The notes under the pieces: model-generated
Databases searched by the model: none
What the model saw: only the letters and a program-made list of their open reading frames with translations
Told to the model about the DNA's origin: nothing
Shown: piece after piece, positions 15,385 to 24,369 of the stretch
Numbering within the stretch: the stretch's first letter is position 1
Layout of the letters: each line of letters opens with the position of its first letter
Translations under genes and position numbers: made by a program
Source of the DNA: Desulfovibrio sp.
GTDB taxonomy: Bacteria; Desulfobacterota; Desulfovibrionia; Desulfovibrionales; Desulfovibrionaceae
DNA: 32,209 nucleotides
NCBI GenBank assembly: GCA_024683955.1
Contig: JAIKXS010000037.1
Location: 1-32,209 of the forward strand
Direction of reading: 5' to 3'

Positions 15385-18216
15385 CTATCCGCCGGCTTTT
15401 TTTCTTCTTCTCCTGCTGATGAGCTGGGCAAGGGTCTTTTGCAGCTGTTCGGGATTCACGGGCTTTGCCAGATGCGCGTTCATTCCTGCCTCCAGAGAAT
15501 GCTGAACGTCCTCGTCAAAGGCATTGGCTGTCATGGCAATGATGGGGATGTCCCTTGCCTCGTCCGTGCCTATTTGCCGTATGGCTCTTGTTGCGGAGAG
15601 ACCGTCCATGACGGGCATGCGTACATCCATGAGTATGGCGTCATAGTGCCCTTCAGGGGCATTTTTAAAGCATTCGACGGCAAGCTTTCCGTTTTCGGCA
15701 TGTTCCACCGAGATATGCATGATGCCGAGCAGCTGCTTCATGATTTCGGCGTTGATGGCCACATCCTCAACGAGAAGAATGGTGCTGCCCGAAAGATCAC
15801 AGGACGTATTGTCCTGCTCTTTCCTGCATGTGCTTCTCTGTTGTGTCGTCTGCTTGAATTCCTCAAGTACTGTCTTTGCCTGGACGGGTTTGACCAGAAA
15901 ACCGTCGCAGCCGACTTCCTTTGCATGCGTCTCTTCCTCATCGGTCCAGTTGCAGGCCGTCAGAATAAAGATGACGGGCTCCTGCCCGAGAATGCCGCGG
16001 ATTTCCTTTACAGCGAGAATGCCGTCTTTTTCGGGCATGCGTAAATCGACAAGAATAAGATCGAAATCCTCGCAGCGTGCGTGGTGCATGGAGATGAGCT
16101 CAAGAGCTTTTTCGTCCGAAACGCCGACGGAGGAGATGCCGATCTCCTCAAGAATGACGTGGGCGTGCCTGAGCTCCGTCGGATCGTCATCAATAACGAG
16201 AACGCGCATCCTGCCAGGATCGATGGAAAAATCATGTACGCTTCGTCCGTGCTGCACATTGCGAAGACTCACGGTCACGAGGAATTCTGTTCCCTTGTTC
16301 TTTTCGCTTTCAACGGAAATGCTCCCGTTCATGAGCGATACGATATTTTTCGTGATGGCAAGGCCCAGCCCGGAGCCGCCGTACCTTGAGGTGTTGCTTG
16401 AGTCTTCCTGGCAGAAGGGCTCGAAGATCTTGGGAATAAACTCGGCTTCTATGCCTATGCCTGTATCCTTGATCAGGAAGGAGAGGACGGATTCTTCCTC
16501 CGTTTTTGAAAGGCGTTCGACCTTGAGGCTTATGCTTCCCCCAGGACCCGTGAACTTGACGGCGTTTCCGAGGATGTTGATGAGAACCTGACGCAGCTTT
16601 GTGCTGTCTCCGATATAGTATTCGTCCACCTCTCCTACGAGCGTGGCCGAAAAGGAGAGGCCGCGATCACGGCACTGCCCGTCGGCCATGGTCTGAACGA
16701 GGTCGAGGAATTCCTTAAAGGAGAACTCCTCCTTTTTGATGGTCATCCGTCCGCTTTCGATGCGGCTCATGTCGAGAATGTCATTGATGAGTGAGAGCAG
16801 ATACTTGGCGCTTGAATCGATTTTCGTGAGATAGTCCCGAATCTGCGGGGAAATCTCCTGTTCACGCAGGGCAAGCGCTCCGAGGCCGATAATGGCGTTC
16901 ATAGGTGTTCTGATTTCATGGCTCATACGTGAAAGAAAGGCCGTCTTGGCGACACTCGCTTCCTGGGATTCCTTGAGGGCATCCTTCAACCGGTGGTTGA
17001 TGCGCATCTGCTTGCGCTGAATACTCGTCGTGTCGCTTTTGAGCACAACGATGAAACGGGCCTCGGGATCAACGGCATAGAAGTCAAAGCGCTTGAACCA
17101 TGTTTCATTGTCCACGTTGACGGCGATGTTCACCTTGTAGGGATTGGTGTGGGAGAGGGCTTTTCGTATGGTGTCTATTTTAAGGGCCTTGGTCATGGCC
17201 TCGCATTCCTTGTCCGTGCCGTGCAGTTTGGGCTCAACCTGTTCGTGGATGTAGGTCGGGTAATCGCCGGTCATGGTCTCCGGAAAAATGCTGCCGTTTT
17301 CAATGGAGGATGCATTGCCGATGACCACGCCGTAGGCATTTTCATTGAGCCAGGCAACCATGTCGAACTGCCGCGAGAGAATGCGGTCAAGCAGGGTTTC
17401 TTTCACCTTGCTGGTGTTGGCCTCTTTGACGGAGAGAAAGGCAATGATGTCCTTGGTCATGGGATGGCGCGTGGTGTTGGCGTCAACCGTGACGTAGCGG
17501 CACTGGCCGTCAGGCCGCCTTGCATACAGGGTGAGGGACGTCTGAGATGTGCCTTTCAAAAAACCCACAATGAGCTCCTCGGGGTCAAAGAGCTCGATGT
17601 AACGTTCACGCTCATCCTGGAAAATCACCTGTTCCGAACGTTTGCTCATAACCGCGGAGTAGGCGATCTGCGTGGAATCTGTGGGATAAAGTTCCACCCC
17701 CTGCATGTCCTCGATAATGTCCTGGGAGAGGTTGACGCGGAAGAGGGAGAGTGTTGATTCGTTCGATTGATAGAGATTGTTACAGAGATTGGTGTAGGCA
17801 TCACGAAGGAGCTGCTCGTATTCTATTTCTTTTGTTATATTATAGTACGTGCAAAAAACATACGGCTCATCATAGTCCGTAATAAATGAATAATTGACAT
17901 TGCACCAGAGAAGCTTTCCCTTGGTTGTCTGTTTCCGGATGATCAGATGCGATCCTCCTTCTTCATTGACGTGCCGGCGCAGCATCCGACGAACAAATAT
18001 ACGGTCCTCCTGATGGGTCGAAGTGAGGTAGCCGTTCTTGGACATGAAGGCATAGGCCTCCTCTATGCTGCATTCCAGCATGTCAGCAAGGGGCTTTGTG
18101 ATTATGAGGGGTTTGAAGGTTCCGTCCTCTTCCTGCTTGAGCAAAAGAATGGGTTCACGCAGAGCCGATACGGTTTGAAGAAAAAGATCCCGAGCAAAAA
18201 GTTTTGACTTGTCCAT
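15385..18216 (-). CDS. Hybrid sensor histidine kinase with two receiver domains
   Basis: 943 residues, no membrane segments, so a cytoplasmic sensor. The N-terminal ~400 residues hold PAS-like sensing modules (for example residues 10-125 ending CTYYNITKEIEYEQLL, and further ones before 400). Then come HisKA with phospho-acceptor His433 (SHEIRTPMNAIIGLG) and HATPase with N box NILGNAVKFT, G1 DTGIGI, F box FEPFCQED and G2 GGSGLGLAI. The first receiver (RVLVIDDDP) has Asp724 in VDLRMPEKDG and Lys in LVKPV. The second receiver (ILLVEDVAINAEIM) has Asp864 in MDVRMPVMDG and Lys in AKPV. No HPt domain is present, so a separate phosphotransfer protein is expected. The gene stands alone; the target is unknown. 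Confidence 0.95.
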   Translation of the reverse strand: MDKSKLFARDLFLQTVSALREPILLLKQEEDGTFKPLIITKPLADMLECSIEEAYAFMSKNGYLTSTHQEDRIFVRRMLRRHVNEEGGSHLIIRKQTTKGKLLWCNVNYSFITDYDEPYVFCTYYNITKEIEYEQLLRDAYTNLCNNLYQSNESTLSLFRVNLSQDIIEDMQGVELYPTDSTQIAYSAVMSKRSEQVIFQDERERYIELFDPEELIVGFLKGTSQTSLTLYARRPDGQCRYVTVDANTTRHPMTKDIIAFLSVKEANTSKVKETLLDRILSRQFDMVAWLNENAYGVVIGNASSIENGSIFPETMTGDYPTYIHEQVEPKLHGTDKECEAMTKALKIDTIRKALSHTNPYKVNIAVNVDNETWFKRFDFYAVDPEARFIVVLKSDTTSIQRKQMRINHRLKDALKESQEASVAKTAFLSRMSHEIRTPMNAIIGLGALALREQEISPQIRDYLTKIDSSAKYLLSLINDILDMSRIESGRMTIKKEEFSFKEFLDLVQTMADGQCRDRGLSFSATLVGEVDEYYIGDSTKLRQVLINILGNAVKFTGPGGSISLKVERLSKTEEESVLSFLIKDTGIGIEAEFIPKIFEPFCQEDSSNTSRYGGSGLGLAITKNIVSLMNGSISVESEKNKGTEFLVTVSLRNVQHGRSVHDFSIDPGRMRVLVIDDDPTELRHAHVILEEIGISSVGVSDEKALELISMHHARCEDFDLILVDLRMPEKDGILAVKEIRGILGQEPVIFILTACNWTDEEETHAKEVGCDGFLVKPVQAKTVLEEFKQTTQQRSTCRKEQDNTSCDLSGSTILLVEDVAINAEIMKQLLGIMHISVEHAENGKLAVECFKNAPEGHYDAILMDVRMPVMDGLSATRAIRQIGTDEARDIPIIAMTANAFDEDVQHSLEAGMNAHLAKPVNPEQLQKTLAQLISRRRRKKAGG

Positions 18217-18837
18217 ACTGTTCTCTGCTTATTGCGGTGGAGGGGGAGATCAATGCATTGCTTGTTGAAGTGTAAAGACATTTTGCGTATGGAAGGGAGA
18301 CGACGCAGCATGTCTCCTGGGCGTTTTGTTCGCTCTTCACACTGCGGTCGGAGGGCGTGGCGGAGATCGGAACGTCTTCAGGAATGCCCCTGCTGCCCGC
18401 ATACGCGTGCGTATGCCGGAAGGCATGCCTTGCACAAGGGAACGGAGGGGCCGTCAGGAAGCCTCACGGAGGTTCCGGCCCGGTTCTCACCCTAACGGTG
18501 GCGGAGCCGCGTGCAGAGCAGGTCTTTTGTCCTTTAAAATAAGGGCCTTTGATTGTCTCCCTGCCGATTATTGTACACTGCTCGTTTAGGCTGTAAATAC
18601 CTGCGGTTGATTTATTTTTTTTCTGACGTCCTGTTGGATCGTCCTGCGAATGGGCGGGAGCATGGCCTTCCGCTCATTTGTTTGAAACAGCATCCCGGAG
18701 GCTCCCGGGAATGTTCGGCGGTATCTGTTCGTCCTTCAGTTGATGAGCAGTGTGAACGGCGGCCTGAGGAGCGTCTGACGCGGTTTCGGCGTGCTTCGGG
18801 GGCCTTCCATTCACTCTTATGCGGGATATGGTCTTTG
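18217..18837. other. Divergent intergenic region
   Basis: No supported gene. The open frame of the transporter extends upstream to 18553, but that part is rich in Arg, Cys and Pro and lacks a start with a ribosome binding site. A small CCCGG/CCGGG hairpin lies at about 18693-18709. Confidence 0.4.
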
Positions 18838-19695
18838 ATGAAATACTTCCTTTCTTCTCCCGAGGAATGGGCCCTCTGTTTTGTGACCATGGTGTGGGGC
18901 GTGACATTTCTTGTCATTCGTCTTGCCATGGAGCATTGCCCTCCGTTTCTTTTTGTCGCCCTCCGTTTTTCGTGTGCGGCCTGCATCGTCTTTTGTCTGT
19001 CCTTTCCGGTTCTGCGCCGTATTACAAGAAGGGAGATCATGGCGGGCGTTCTGCTTGGCGTCATTGTCTTCTTTGGCTTTGGCCTGCAGACTCTTGGGCT
19101 CACAAGCATCAGTTCGGGAAAATCAGCCTTCATAACGGCCTTCTATGTACCTCTTGTGCCGCTCGTCGAAATCCTTCTCATGCATCATATGCCCGAAAGC
19201 CGCGTCGTGAAGGGGCTTCTCCTCTCTTTCCCGGGGGTCCTTTTCGTCTCATGGTCGGATTCCGCAGGGCTGGGACTCGGCCTCGGGGAAACGGTCACCC
19301 TTATCTGCGCGTTTGTCTTTGCTCTTGAGATAGTGGTTCTCGGACTTGTTGCGCCCGGGACAAACGCCCGTTGTCTTGTCTTTGTTGAACTTCTTGTGAC
19401 GGCCGTGCTGGGTTTTGCGGCCATGCCCGTGGCCGGCGAGGAATGGATTCCCATGCCTTCCTGGGTATGGGCCAGTGTCATCGGTCTTGGCCTTGCGACA
19501 GCGCTCATTCAAAACGTCATAACCTGGGCGCAAAAAGTCATTGCCCCCTCCCGTGCAACCGTTCTCTACGCCGGTGAACCGGTCTGGGCCGCCTTTTTCG
19601 GATTCCTTGCCGGTGAAAGTCTCGGACTTTTGGATATTGTTGGATGCGTCCTGATTCTGACCGGTATCCTTGTGAGCAGCGGGGATCGCTCATGA
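18838..19695 (+). CDS. DMT-family (EamA-type) membrane transporter
   Basis: 285 residues with about ten hydrophobic helices arranged as two EamA repeats, the normal length and plan for drug/metabolite exporters. Landmarks are WGVTFLVIRLAMEHCPPFLF at the first helices, and in the second repeat APSRATVLYAGEPVWAAFFG with GESLGLLDIVGCVLILTGIL. The ATG at 18838 is chosen because the family begins just before the first helix; the longer frame back to 18553 does not look coding. The ribosome binding site is weak. The substrate cannot be told from sequence; relatives export amino acids, nucleosides or drugs. Confidence 0.9.
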   Translation: MKYFLSSPEEWALCFVTMVWGVTFLVIRLAMEHCPPFLFVALRFSCAACIVFCLSFPVLRRITRREIMAGVLLGVIVFFGFGLQTLGLTSISSGKSAFITAFYVPLVPLVEILLMHHMPESRVVKGLLLSFPGVLFVSWSDSAGLGLGLGETVTLICAFVFALEIVVLGLVAPGTNARCLVFVELLVTAVLGFAAMPVAGEEWIPMPSWVWASVIGLGLATALIQNVITWAQKVIAPSRATVLYAGEPVWAAFFGFLAGESLGLLDIVGCVLILTGILVSSGDRS

Positions 19696-19841
19696 AGGTG
19701 ATGGCCGAACCATGCCGCTATCATTGGCCGGGTCTTTCGGGTGAATGGAAGCAGAAATTTTGCAGGGCAGTCATTGAAGGGTCGGCGGAGTGTCACCCTG
19801 CAGACGGAGAGAATGCAATGTCCGTCGAAAAGCTCCGATAA
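19692..19841 (+). CDS. 49-residue hypothetical protein overlapping the exporter stop
   Basis: ATG at 19692 overlaps the exporter TGA (ATGA), the classic coupling arrangement, and opens 49 codons (MKVMAEPCRYHWPGLSGEWK to VEKLR). It is soluble, has three Cys, and no family is recognised. The overlap and the clean length argue for it, while the lack of homology argues against, so this is a low-confidence call. Confidence 0.35.
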   Translation: MKVMAEPCRYHWPGLSGEWKQKFCRAVIEGSAECHPADGENAMSVEKLR

Positions 19842-20112
19842 CTACGGAAATGGAGGTCCTGAAGGACGGAAGGGGTACCTTTTCCGGCCGGGCACACACC
19901 GTCAGGAATGGAACCGGACGCCGCATCAGGCACTCCTTGCTATTTTCCTGCCGGGGGCAAACTCCCGGACCCTGATCCTTTCCGGGCCAGACCTTTCTCG
20001 TTGGTCATGGTGCCGTCACGCACAGCAGGCATCAGCCAGCCTTTCTCACCTGCCTGCAAAGGGCACAATGCCTGCAAAAAAGCCCGGAATACTCCTTCTT
20101 CCCTCCCTGTCT
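19842..20112. other. Convergent region with several short hairpins
   Basis: A near-perfect palindrome lies at 19868-19885 (GGAAGGGGTACCTTTTCC), and a CCGGG/CCCGG hairpin is around 19951-19968. Neither has a T run. The region is downstream of both flanking operons, so the hairpins may be processing or protective 3' structures. I looked for a cobalamin riboswitch because of the neighbouring importer and did not find a convincing one. Confidence 0.4.
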
Positions 20113-20958
20113 CTACTTACAGTTTTGAAGCCATGCGGCAAGCTCACTGCAGGCCTCAATGGATTGCGGTCCGGGACGTGAAAAGCGTTCCTCCTCAACG
20201 ACGAGGACCTGTTGTGTTCCGGCTGCCCGAAGGGCTTTGAGCGTCGGTCTGTCCCAGAGCGGAACGGGATCGGGATTCATGGGGCCCTTCTGGATAATAT
20301 AGACGTCCGGATCGAGGGCGAGGACGGCTTCGTCCGAGAGGTGCACAAGTTTCTTGTCCGTCCGAACCACATTGACACCGCCGGCGTATTCGATGATTTC
20401 ACGTACGATGTTCGAACTTCCCGCGGCAAGAAGGCTCGGTGAGCGCACTTCAAAAAAGACGCCTGGACGGTTTTTTTTGGGCGCGTCGCGTATGGCCCGA
20501 AGGCGTGTCTGCCAGGATGTTACGCACTCCTCTGCCTTCTTTTGTTTGTTAAGGCGTTTGCCAAGAGTTCTTGTGACAAGCCAGAGATCCTCAAAGGAAT
20601 CAAGGGGGAGGGTGAGTGTTTCAATGCCGAGGGAGTTGAGTTCGTTTTCGAGGCCTTTGACCTCGGTACGCCCTGCCAGCAGGAGGACGAGGTCCGGGGA
20701 GAGGGAAGCGATGAGCTCGGTGTTCGGACGCATGTGGGTTCCGACCACGGGCACGCGTTCAAGCCCCTTCAGCCGGTCGTTCTTTGTCTTCCCCACGATG
20801 CTTCCGGAAAGATCCATGGCGTCCAGGATCTCCGAGAAAGCCGGATAGAGTGAGACAACGCGCCGTGCGGGTCCCGGCGCGTCTTGTGAGGCGGCATGCG
20901 AGATGCCCGCTGGGGGAAGAAGATGGAGCGCAAGAAGAAAGAGAAGAACTTTCAGCAT
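20113..20958 (-). CDS. ABC importer substrate-binding protein (cobalamin/iron-siderophore type)
   Basis: 281 residues. It has a signal peptide (hydrophobic residues 4-21, cut after SHA at about residue 22) followed by the BtuF/FepB-type two-lobed fold joined by one long helix: RVVSLYPAFSEILDAMDL, GTHMRPNTELIASLSPDLVL, LLAAGSSNIVREIIEYAGGV, LDPDVYIIQKGPMNPDPVPL. It has no lipobox Cys, so it is a soluble periplasmic protein. Its ATG overlaps the ATPase stop (ATGCTGA), making it the last gene of the operon. The ligand is probably a corrinoid or a ferric chelate; sequence alone does not decide. Confidence 0.88.
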   Translation of the reverse strand: MLKVLLFLLALHLLPPAGISHAASQDAPGPARRVVSLYPAFSEILDAMDLSGSIVGKTKNDRLKGLERVPVVGTHMRPNTELIASLSPDLVLLLAGRTEVKGLENELNSLGIETLTLPLDSFEDLWLVTRTLGKRLNKQKKAEECVTSWQTRLRAIRDAPKKNRPGVFFEVRSPSLLAAGSSNIVREIIEYAGGVNVVRTDKKLVHLSDEAVLALDPDVYIIQKGPMNPDPVPLWDRPTLKALRAAGTQQVLVVEEERFSRPGPQSIEACSELAAWLQNCK

Positions 20959-21791
20959 GATCTGTCCTTTGTGGCGTCGTCACGAATGGAATGGGGAAGG
21001 GGCACCCCCTCCACGAGATTGAGCAGTTTTTTTGGAAGGGCGATCCGGGCCTTTTCGTCAACGGGGGCCAGAATCTGCATGGGCACGGAATGCAGAGCCT
21101 CCAGATGTTTGGCCGTAAAGGCCTCGTCTGTTTTTCTGTCGAAGAGTACGCGTCCGTTGCGCAGCCCTATCAGCCGTGTGCAGTATGCGCGTGCGAGGTT
21201 GCAGTCGTGGCTTGCCGTAAGGATGAGATGACCTTCCTCGGCCAGTCCGTGCAGGAGATCAAAAAGGGCCAGTCCTCCTTTGATGTCGAGAGCCGAGGAA
21301 AGCTCGTCAAGAATGAGCAGCGGCGCTTCCTGACAGAGGCTCTGTGCCAGAAGGACGCGTTGTATCTGTCCGCCCGAGAGCGTTGCAAGCGGGCGTCCTG
21401 CAAGATCCTGCGTGTTCGTTTTTTCAAGGGCGCTTTCGACGATGTCCCAATCTCTTTTTGCCGCACGGCCGAAAAAGGGAAGATAGGCGTAGCGGCCGAG
21501 AAAGACAAAGTCCCGCACAAGCATGTGTTCGGGAAGACGGGGTTTCTGTGGAACAGAGGAGAGAATACGTGCCCGTTTTTTGCTGGAGAGGGAAAAAAGG
21601 TCCTGACCGCAGAATTTGAGATATCCGCCTTTCGGGGAAAGAAGGCAGGCCAGTCCCGAAAGAAGGGTCGTTTTGCCCGAGCCGTTTGGACCGAGGATGC
21701 CCACGAATTCCCCCTTCCGGAAGCGGGCAGAAAAATGGCGGATAATGGTCTGGTCCCCGTAGCCGAAGGAAAGATCTTCTGCGCAGAGCAT
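20952..21791 (-). CDS. ABC importer ATPase (BtuD/FecE-like)
   Basis: 279 residues with every ATPase landmark: Walker A GPNGSGKTT (34-42), Q-loop near Gln82, signature LSGGQ (138-142), Walker B LLILDE (Asp162, Glu163) and switch His195 in TASHD. The D-loop reads SSALD. It energises the permease just upstream. The ATG at 21791 overlaps the permease stop as TGATG with GGAGG close by, preferred over the GTG one codon earlier. The C-terminal ~35 residues after the ABC core are a short extension without known role. Confidence 0.93.
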   Translation of the reverse strand: MLCAEDLSFGYGDQTIIRHFSARFRKGEFVGILGPNGSGKTTLLSGLACLLSPKGGYLKFCGQDLFSLSSKKRARILSSVPQKPRLPEHMLVRDFVFLGRYAYLPFFGRAAKRDWDIVESALEKTNTQDLAGRPLATLSGGQIQRVLLAQSLCQEAPLLILDELSSALDIKGGLALFDLLHGLAEEGHLILTASHDCNLARAYCTRLIGLRNGRVLFDRKTDEAFTAKHLEALHSVPMQILAPVDEKARIALPKKLLNLVEGVPLPHSIRDDATKDRSC

Positions 21792-22822
21792 CACGGCCTC
21801 CGTTTAACGAGAAGGGCGAAAAACGGGCCCCCGAGAAGGGCCGTGACGACGCCCACGGGTATTTCCTCCCCTCCGTCAAGAAGAGAGCGGCTGAGAACGT
21901 CCGAAAGGACGAGGAGGATGCCGCCGCCGAGGAAGGAGGCAGGAAAGAGCGGGGCGTGAAGAGGGCCAAGAAGAAGGCGGAGAATATGCGGCACAACAAG
22001 ACCCACGAAACCTATGACGCCTGCCACGGCGACACAGCCCGCGGTCATGAGGCTTGTCGCAAGGAGCAGGAGGAGGCGCGTGCGGGGGACGTTAAGCCCC
22101 ATGGGACTTGCCTGCAGATCGTCGAGAAAGAAGAGGTCAAGGCTCCGCCAGAGAAGGAGGACCGTGAGAAGGGACGGCAGCGCGGGAATAAGGAGAAGGG
22201 GCAGATGTTCCCAGCTTTTTCCCTGGAATGAGCCCATAATCCAGAATACGATGCTTGCGACCGATTCCTCGTTGAGCGCCTTTACGAGGGCGACAAGGGA
22301 GCCCAGGATGGTTGCCATGGCAACTCCGCCGAGGATGACCTGGCTGTGTTCGAAGCTGCCGTTCCGCCTGCCAAGCCACAGCGTCCCGGCTATGGCGAAG
22401 GTTGCTCCGAGGAAGGCGCAGGCTGCAGTGCCCCCCATGGTGAGGAAGGGGAGACCGGGCAGAAGGCTCGGGATAACGCCCACAATGGCGAGGGAGGCTC
22501 CGCAGGCAGCGCCCTGGGACAGTCCGAGAGTGAAGGGGTCGGCAAGGTCGTTTTTCAGGACGGCCTGAAGAATGAGGCCCGAAAGCGCAAGAATGCCGCC
22601 TGAGAACGCGGCAAGAAGGGCACGGGGGAGGCGTATGGCCTGGACGATATGTTCGGCAATGGCGTCCGATGGGGGAACCGTGCCCAAAAGAGCCAGCAGG
22701 GCGTGGCCTACGCGTTCGGGCGAAAGGACGTAGGCCCCCTGAAAGCAGGCGAGGAAAACGGTCAGAAGCCAGAGGAGAAGGAGAAGAAGGAGAAGGGGCA
22801 GAGGACGTGTCAAGGGATGCAT
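21791..22822 (-). CDS. ABC importer permease (FecCD/BtuC family)
   Basis: About 343 residues and roughly ten membrane helices. Family landmarks are IRLPRALLAAFSGGILALSG, DLADPFTLGLSQGAACGASL, VILGGVAMATILGS and GVIGFVGLVVPHILRLLLG, the last being the coupling-helix region that meets the ATPase. The frame is open back to TTG 22918, but that adds 32 residues rich in Ser, Thr and Pro; ATG 22822 gives the usual family length. Neither start has a clear ribosome binding site, so translation is probably coupled to the preceding pgeF gene. Confidence 0.9.
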   Translation of the reverse strand: MHPLTRPLPLLLLLLLLWLLTVFLACFQGAYVLSPERVGHALLALLGTVPPSDAIAEHIVQAIRLPRALLAAFSGGILALSGLILQAVLKNDLADPFTLGLSQGAACGASLAIVGVIPSLLPGLPFLTMGGTAACAFLGATFAIAGTLWLGRRNGSFEHSQVILGGVAMATILGSLVALVKALNEESVASIVFWIMGSFQGKSWEHLPLLLIPALPSLLTVLLLWRSLDLFFLDDLQASPMGLNVPRTRLLLLLATSLMTAGCVAVAGVIGFVGLVVPHILRLLLGPLHAPLFPASFLGGGILLVLSDVLSRSLLDGGEEIPVGVVTALLGGPFFALLVKRRP

Positions 22823-22892
22823 GGGCGTTGTCTGTGCAGTTGCGGTGATGCTGAGGTCATTTGACGCCGGCCCGGATGACGGGCCTTCCGGT

Positions 22893-23651
22893 TCATTGTT
22901 TCCAGATGATACCGCCAAGACGGCCGCAGACCTTGTCCCGTCGGTACGAGTAGCAGCTTCCGTTGCGCATGGTGCAGATGTCTATGCCGAAGACGGAGCG
23001 CTCGGGGAGTCCCGCCTCAAGAAGCTGGGAGCGGGTAAGGCCCCAAAGATCCATGGTCTTTTCCTGCTCGTTAAACCATGGCGAAAAGGAAGAGGGCCAT
23101 TCGTCCTTTGCATTGACAAATTGCGCATTGCCCGTACCGAGGGACGGACCGCGGACAGCCAGAAGGTCTTCGGGGCGGAGGCTGTAGGTCTCCGTGAAGA
23201 GCGCTACGGCCTTTTGAATAAACCTTGCCCTGTTGCCGCGCCAGCCCACGTGGATAGCCATAATGGCCGTGGCGTTTTTGTCGGTCACCAAAACAGGTTG
23301 ACAGTCGGCTGTCTTGATGAAGAGACCGAGACCGTTCTTCTGCGTGGCCATACCGTCGCACTCGCGGGCAATGGGCCGGTCTTCTTCACGAACGAGTTCT
23401 TCCGGGGCAAAGAGGAGCGTATCCCCGTGAACCTGACGTGCGTCGCAGAGTGCCCTGAGTCCAAGAGGGGCCATTCGCGCTTTGAGCTCTCTTCTGCGCA
23501 GAAGCACACGCTCCTCATCGTCACCCACCTCAAAGGAGAGATTCCCTCCGGCGTAGGGGTCATTGGTCTCCCCCTCCCGAGATCTCAGGGGAAAAAGACA
23601 GTAGACATTAGAGATGGTTGGAAATTGAAACAGCAAGGGGATCAGAGACAT
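22893..23651 (-). CDS. pgeF: Peptidoglycan-editing factor PgeF (multicopper-oxidase-fold family)
   Basis: 252 residues of the YfiH/LACC1 family, which acts on purine nucleosides and is named for removing misincorporated L-Ser from UDP-MurNAc precursors. The metal and catalytic residues are visible: His75 (RQVHGD), Cys117 (KTADCQPV) and His134 (IHVGWRG, usually HAGWRG). The Cys-containing tail CTMRNGSCYSYRRDK is also typical. The ATG at 23651 has GAGGAGGAG six bases upstream, so the longer open frame to 23738 is rejected. It overlaps the end of the cyclo-ligase gene by 10 bases. Confidence 0.92.
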   Translation of the reverse strand: MSLIPLLFQFPTISNVYCLFPLRSREGETNDPYAGGNLSFEVGDDEERVLLRRRELKARMAPLGLRALCDARQVHGDTLLFAPEELVREEDRPIARECDGMATQKNGLGLFIKTADCQPVLVTDKNATAIMAIHVGWRGNRARFIQKAVALFTETYSLRPEDLLAVRGPSLGTGNAQFVNAKDEWPSSFSPWFNEQEKTMDLWGLTRSQLLEAGLPERSVFGIDICTMRNGSCYSYRRDKVCGRLGGIIWKQ

Positions 23652-24247
23652 AGGATCTCCTCCTCGGTGCAGATGGCGTGCACCCGTTGGTCCCACATGT
23701 CGCAGGGCAGATGCGGGACTAGTTGAAAGGAAAAACAAAGTCCGAGACGGACGTGTGTCCCGGGGGAGGAGAGAAAACGGTCGTAGTATCCCCCGCCGTA
23801 GCCGAGCCGTACCCCGGATCTGTCAAGGGCGAGTGCCGGAAGGATAACGAGACAGTCCGGTTCCTCCTCGGCAAAGCACGGTGCAGTAAGACCGGGCACT
23901 GAGCGCGCCGGCTCATCGATACCGAAGTGGCCTTTTTCAAGGGCCGTGTCCGCCGTGAAGCGGGCGAGATGAAGAAGACCCTTTCCGGCCACCCTGGGCA
24001 GGTAGACGCGTTTTCCAAGAGCCAGGGCCCGGCTGAGAAGAAGGTCAGTTCGAACTTCACCCTCTTTCTCCATTGCCATGTAAAGGGCAACAGCCCCGGC
24101 CTTCTCCCACCCCTCCCATGCAAGAACTCGGTCCTGCAGCCTTCTTGAGGCCGCGTCATACCATGTTTTCCCACGGGCTTTCCGTTCCTTCCGCATGAGG
24201 CTGCGGAAGTGTGCCTTGTCTGAGGGTACGTGCTGTGCGCTGTACAT
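23642..24247 (-). CDS. 5-formyltetrahydrofolate cyclo-ligase
   Basis: 201 residues of the MTHFS/YgfA family, which converts 5-formyl-THF to 5,10-methenyl-THF using ATP and so returns folate to one-carbon metabolism. The diagnostic phosphate-binding motif GVRLGYGGGYYDRFL lies at about residues 145-159, and an N-terminal basic helix (MRKERKARG) contributes to ATP binding. ATG 24247 is the first start in frame; the ribosome binding site is poor. It heads the minus-strand operon and is divergent from the metallophosphoesterase, about 120 bases apart, so the promoters of both lie in that short gap or in its flanks. Confidence 0.93.
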   Translation of the reverse strand: MYSAQHVPSDKAHFRSLMRKERKARGKTWYDAASRRLQDRVLAWEGWEKAGAVALYMAMEKEGEVRTDLLLSRALALGKRVYLPRVAGKGLLHLARFTADTALEKGHFGIDEPARSVPGLTAPCFAEEEPDCLVILPALALDRSGVRLGYGGGYYDRFLSSPGTHVRLGLCFSFQLVPHLPCDMWDQRVHAICTEEEILCL

Positions 24248-24369
24248 TTGTGTAACCGTTTTGTGTGTATCTGCTCATTTTGTGCTGCCAAAGAGGCTGT
24301 AAAGAGTCTTTTCAAGAGTTGCAAGTTGTGGCAGTATGCACCAAAATTTTTGAGACGGGGATGTTCTGT

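Noticed and set aside
16993-17757. 254-codon antisense frame in the histidine kinase
   Set aside because: Shadow frame; the minus-strand gene is unambiguous.
18553-18837. N-terminal extension of the DMT transporter
   Set aside because: It is Arg/Cys/Pro-rich without a hydrophobic segment or start signal; the family begins at about 18838.
19842-20112. Cobalamin riboswitch near the importer operon
   Set aside because: An AGCCAG...CCTGCC string near 20033 resembles a B12 box but has extra bases, other conserved segments are missing, and the site lies downstream, not upstream, of the operon.
20991-21959. 322-codon antisense frame over the ABC ATPase/permease
   Set aside because: Shadow frame opposite strongly conserved genes.
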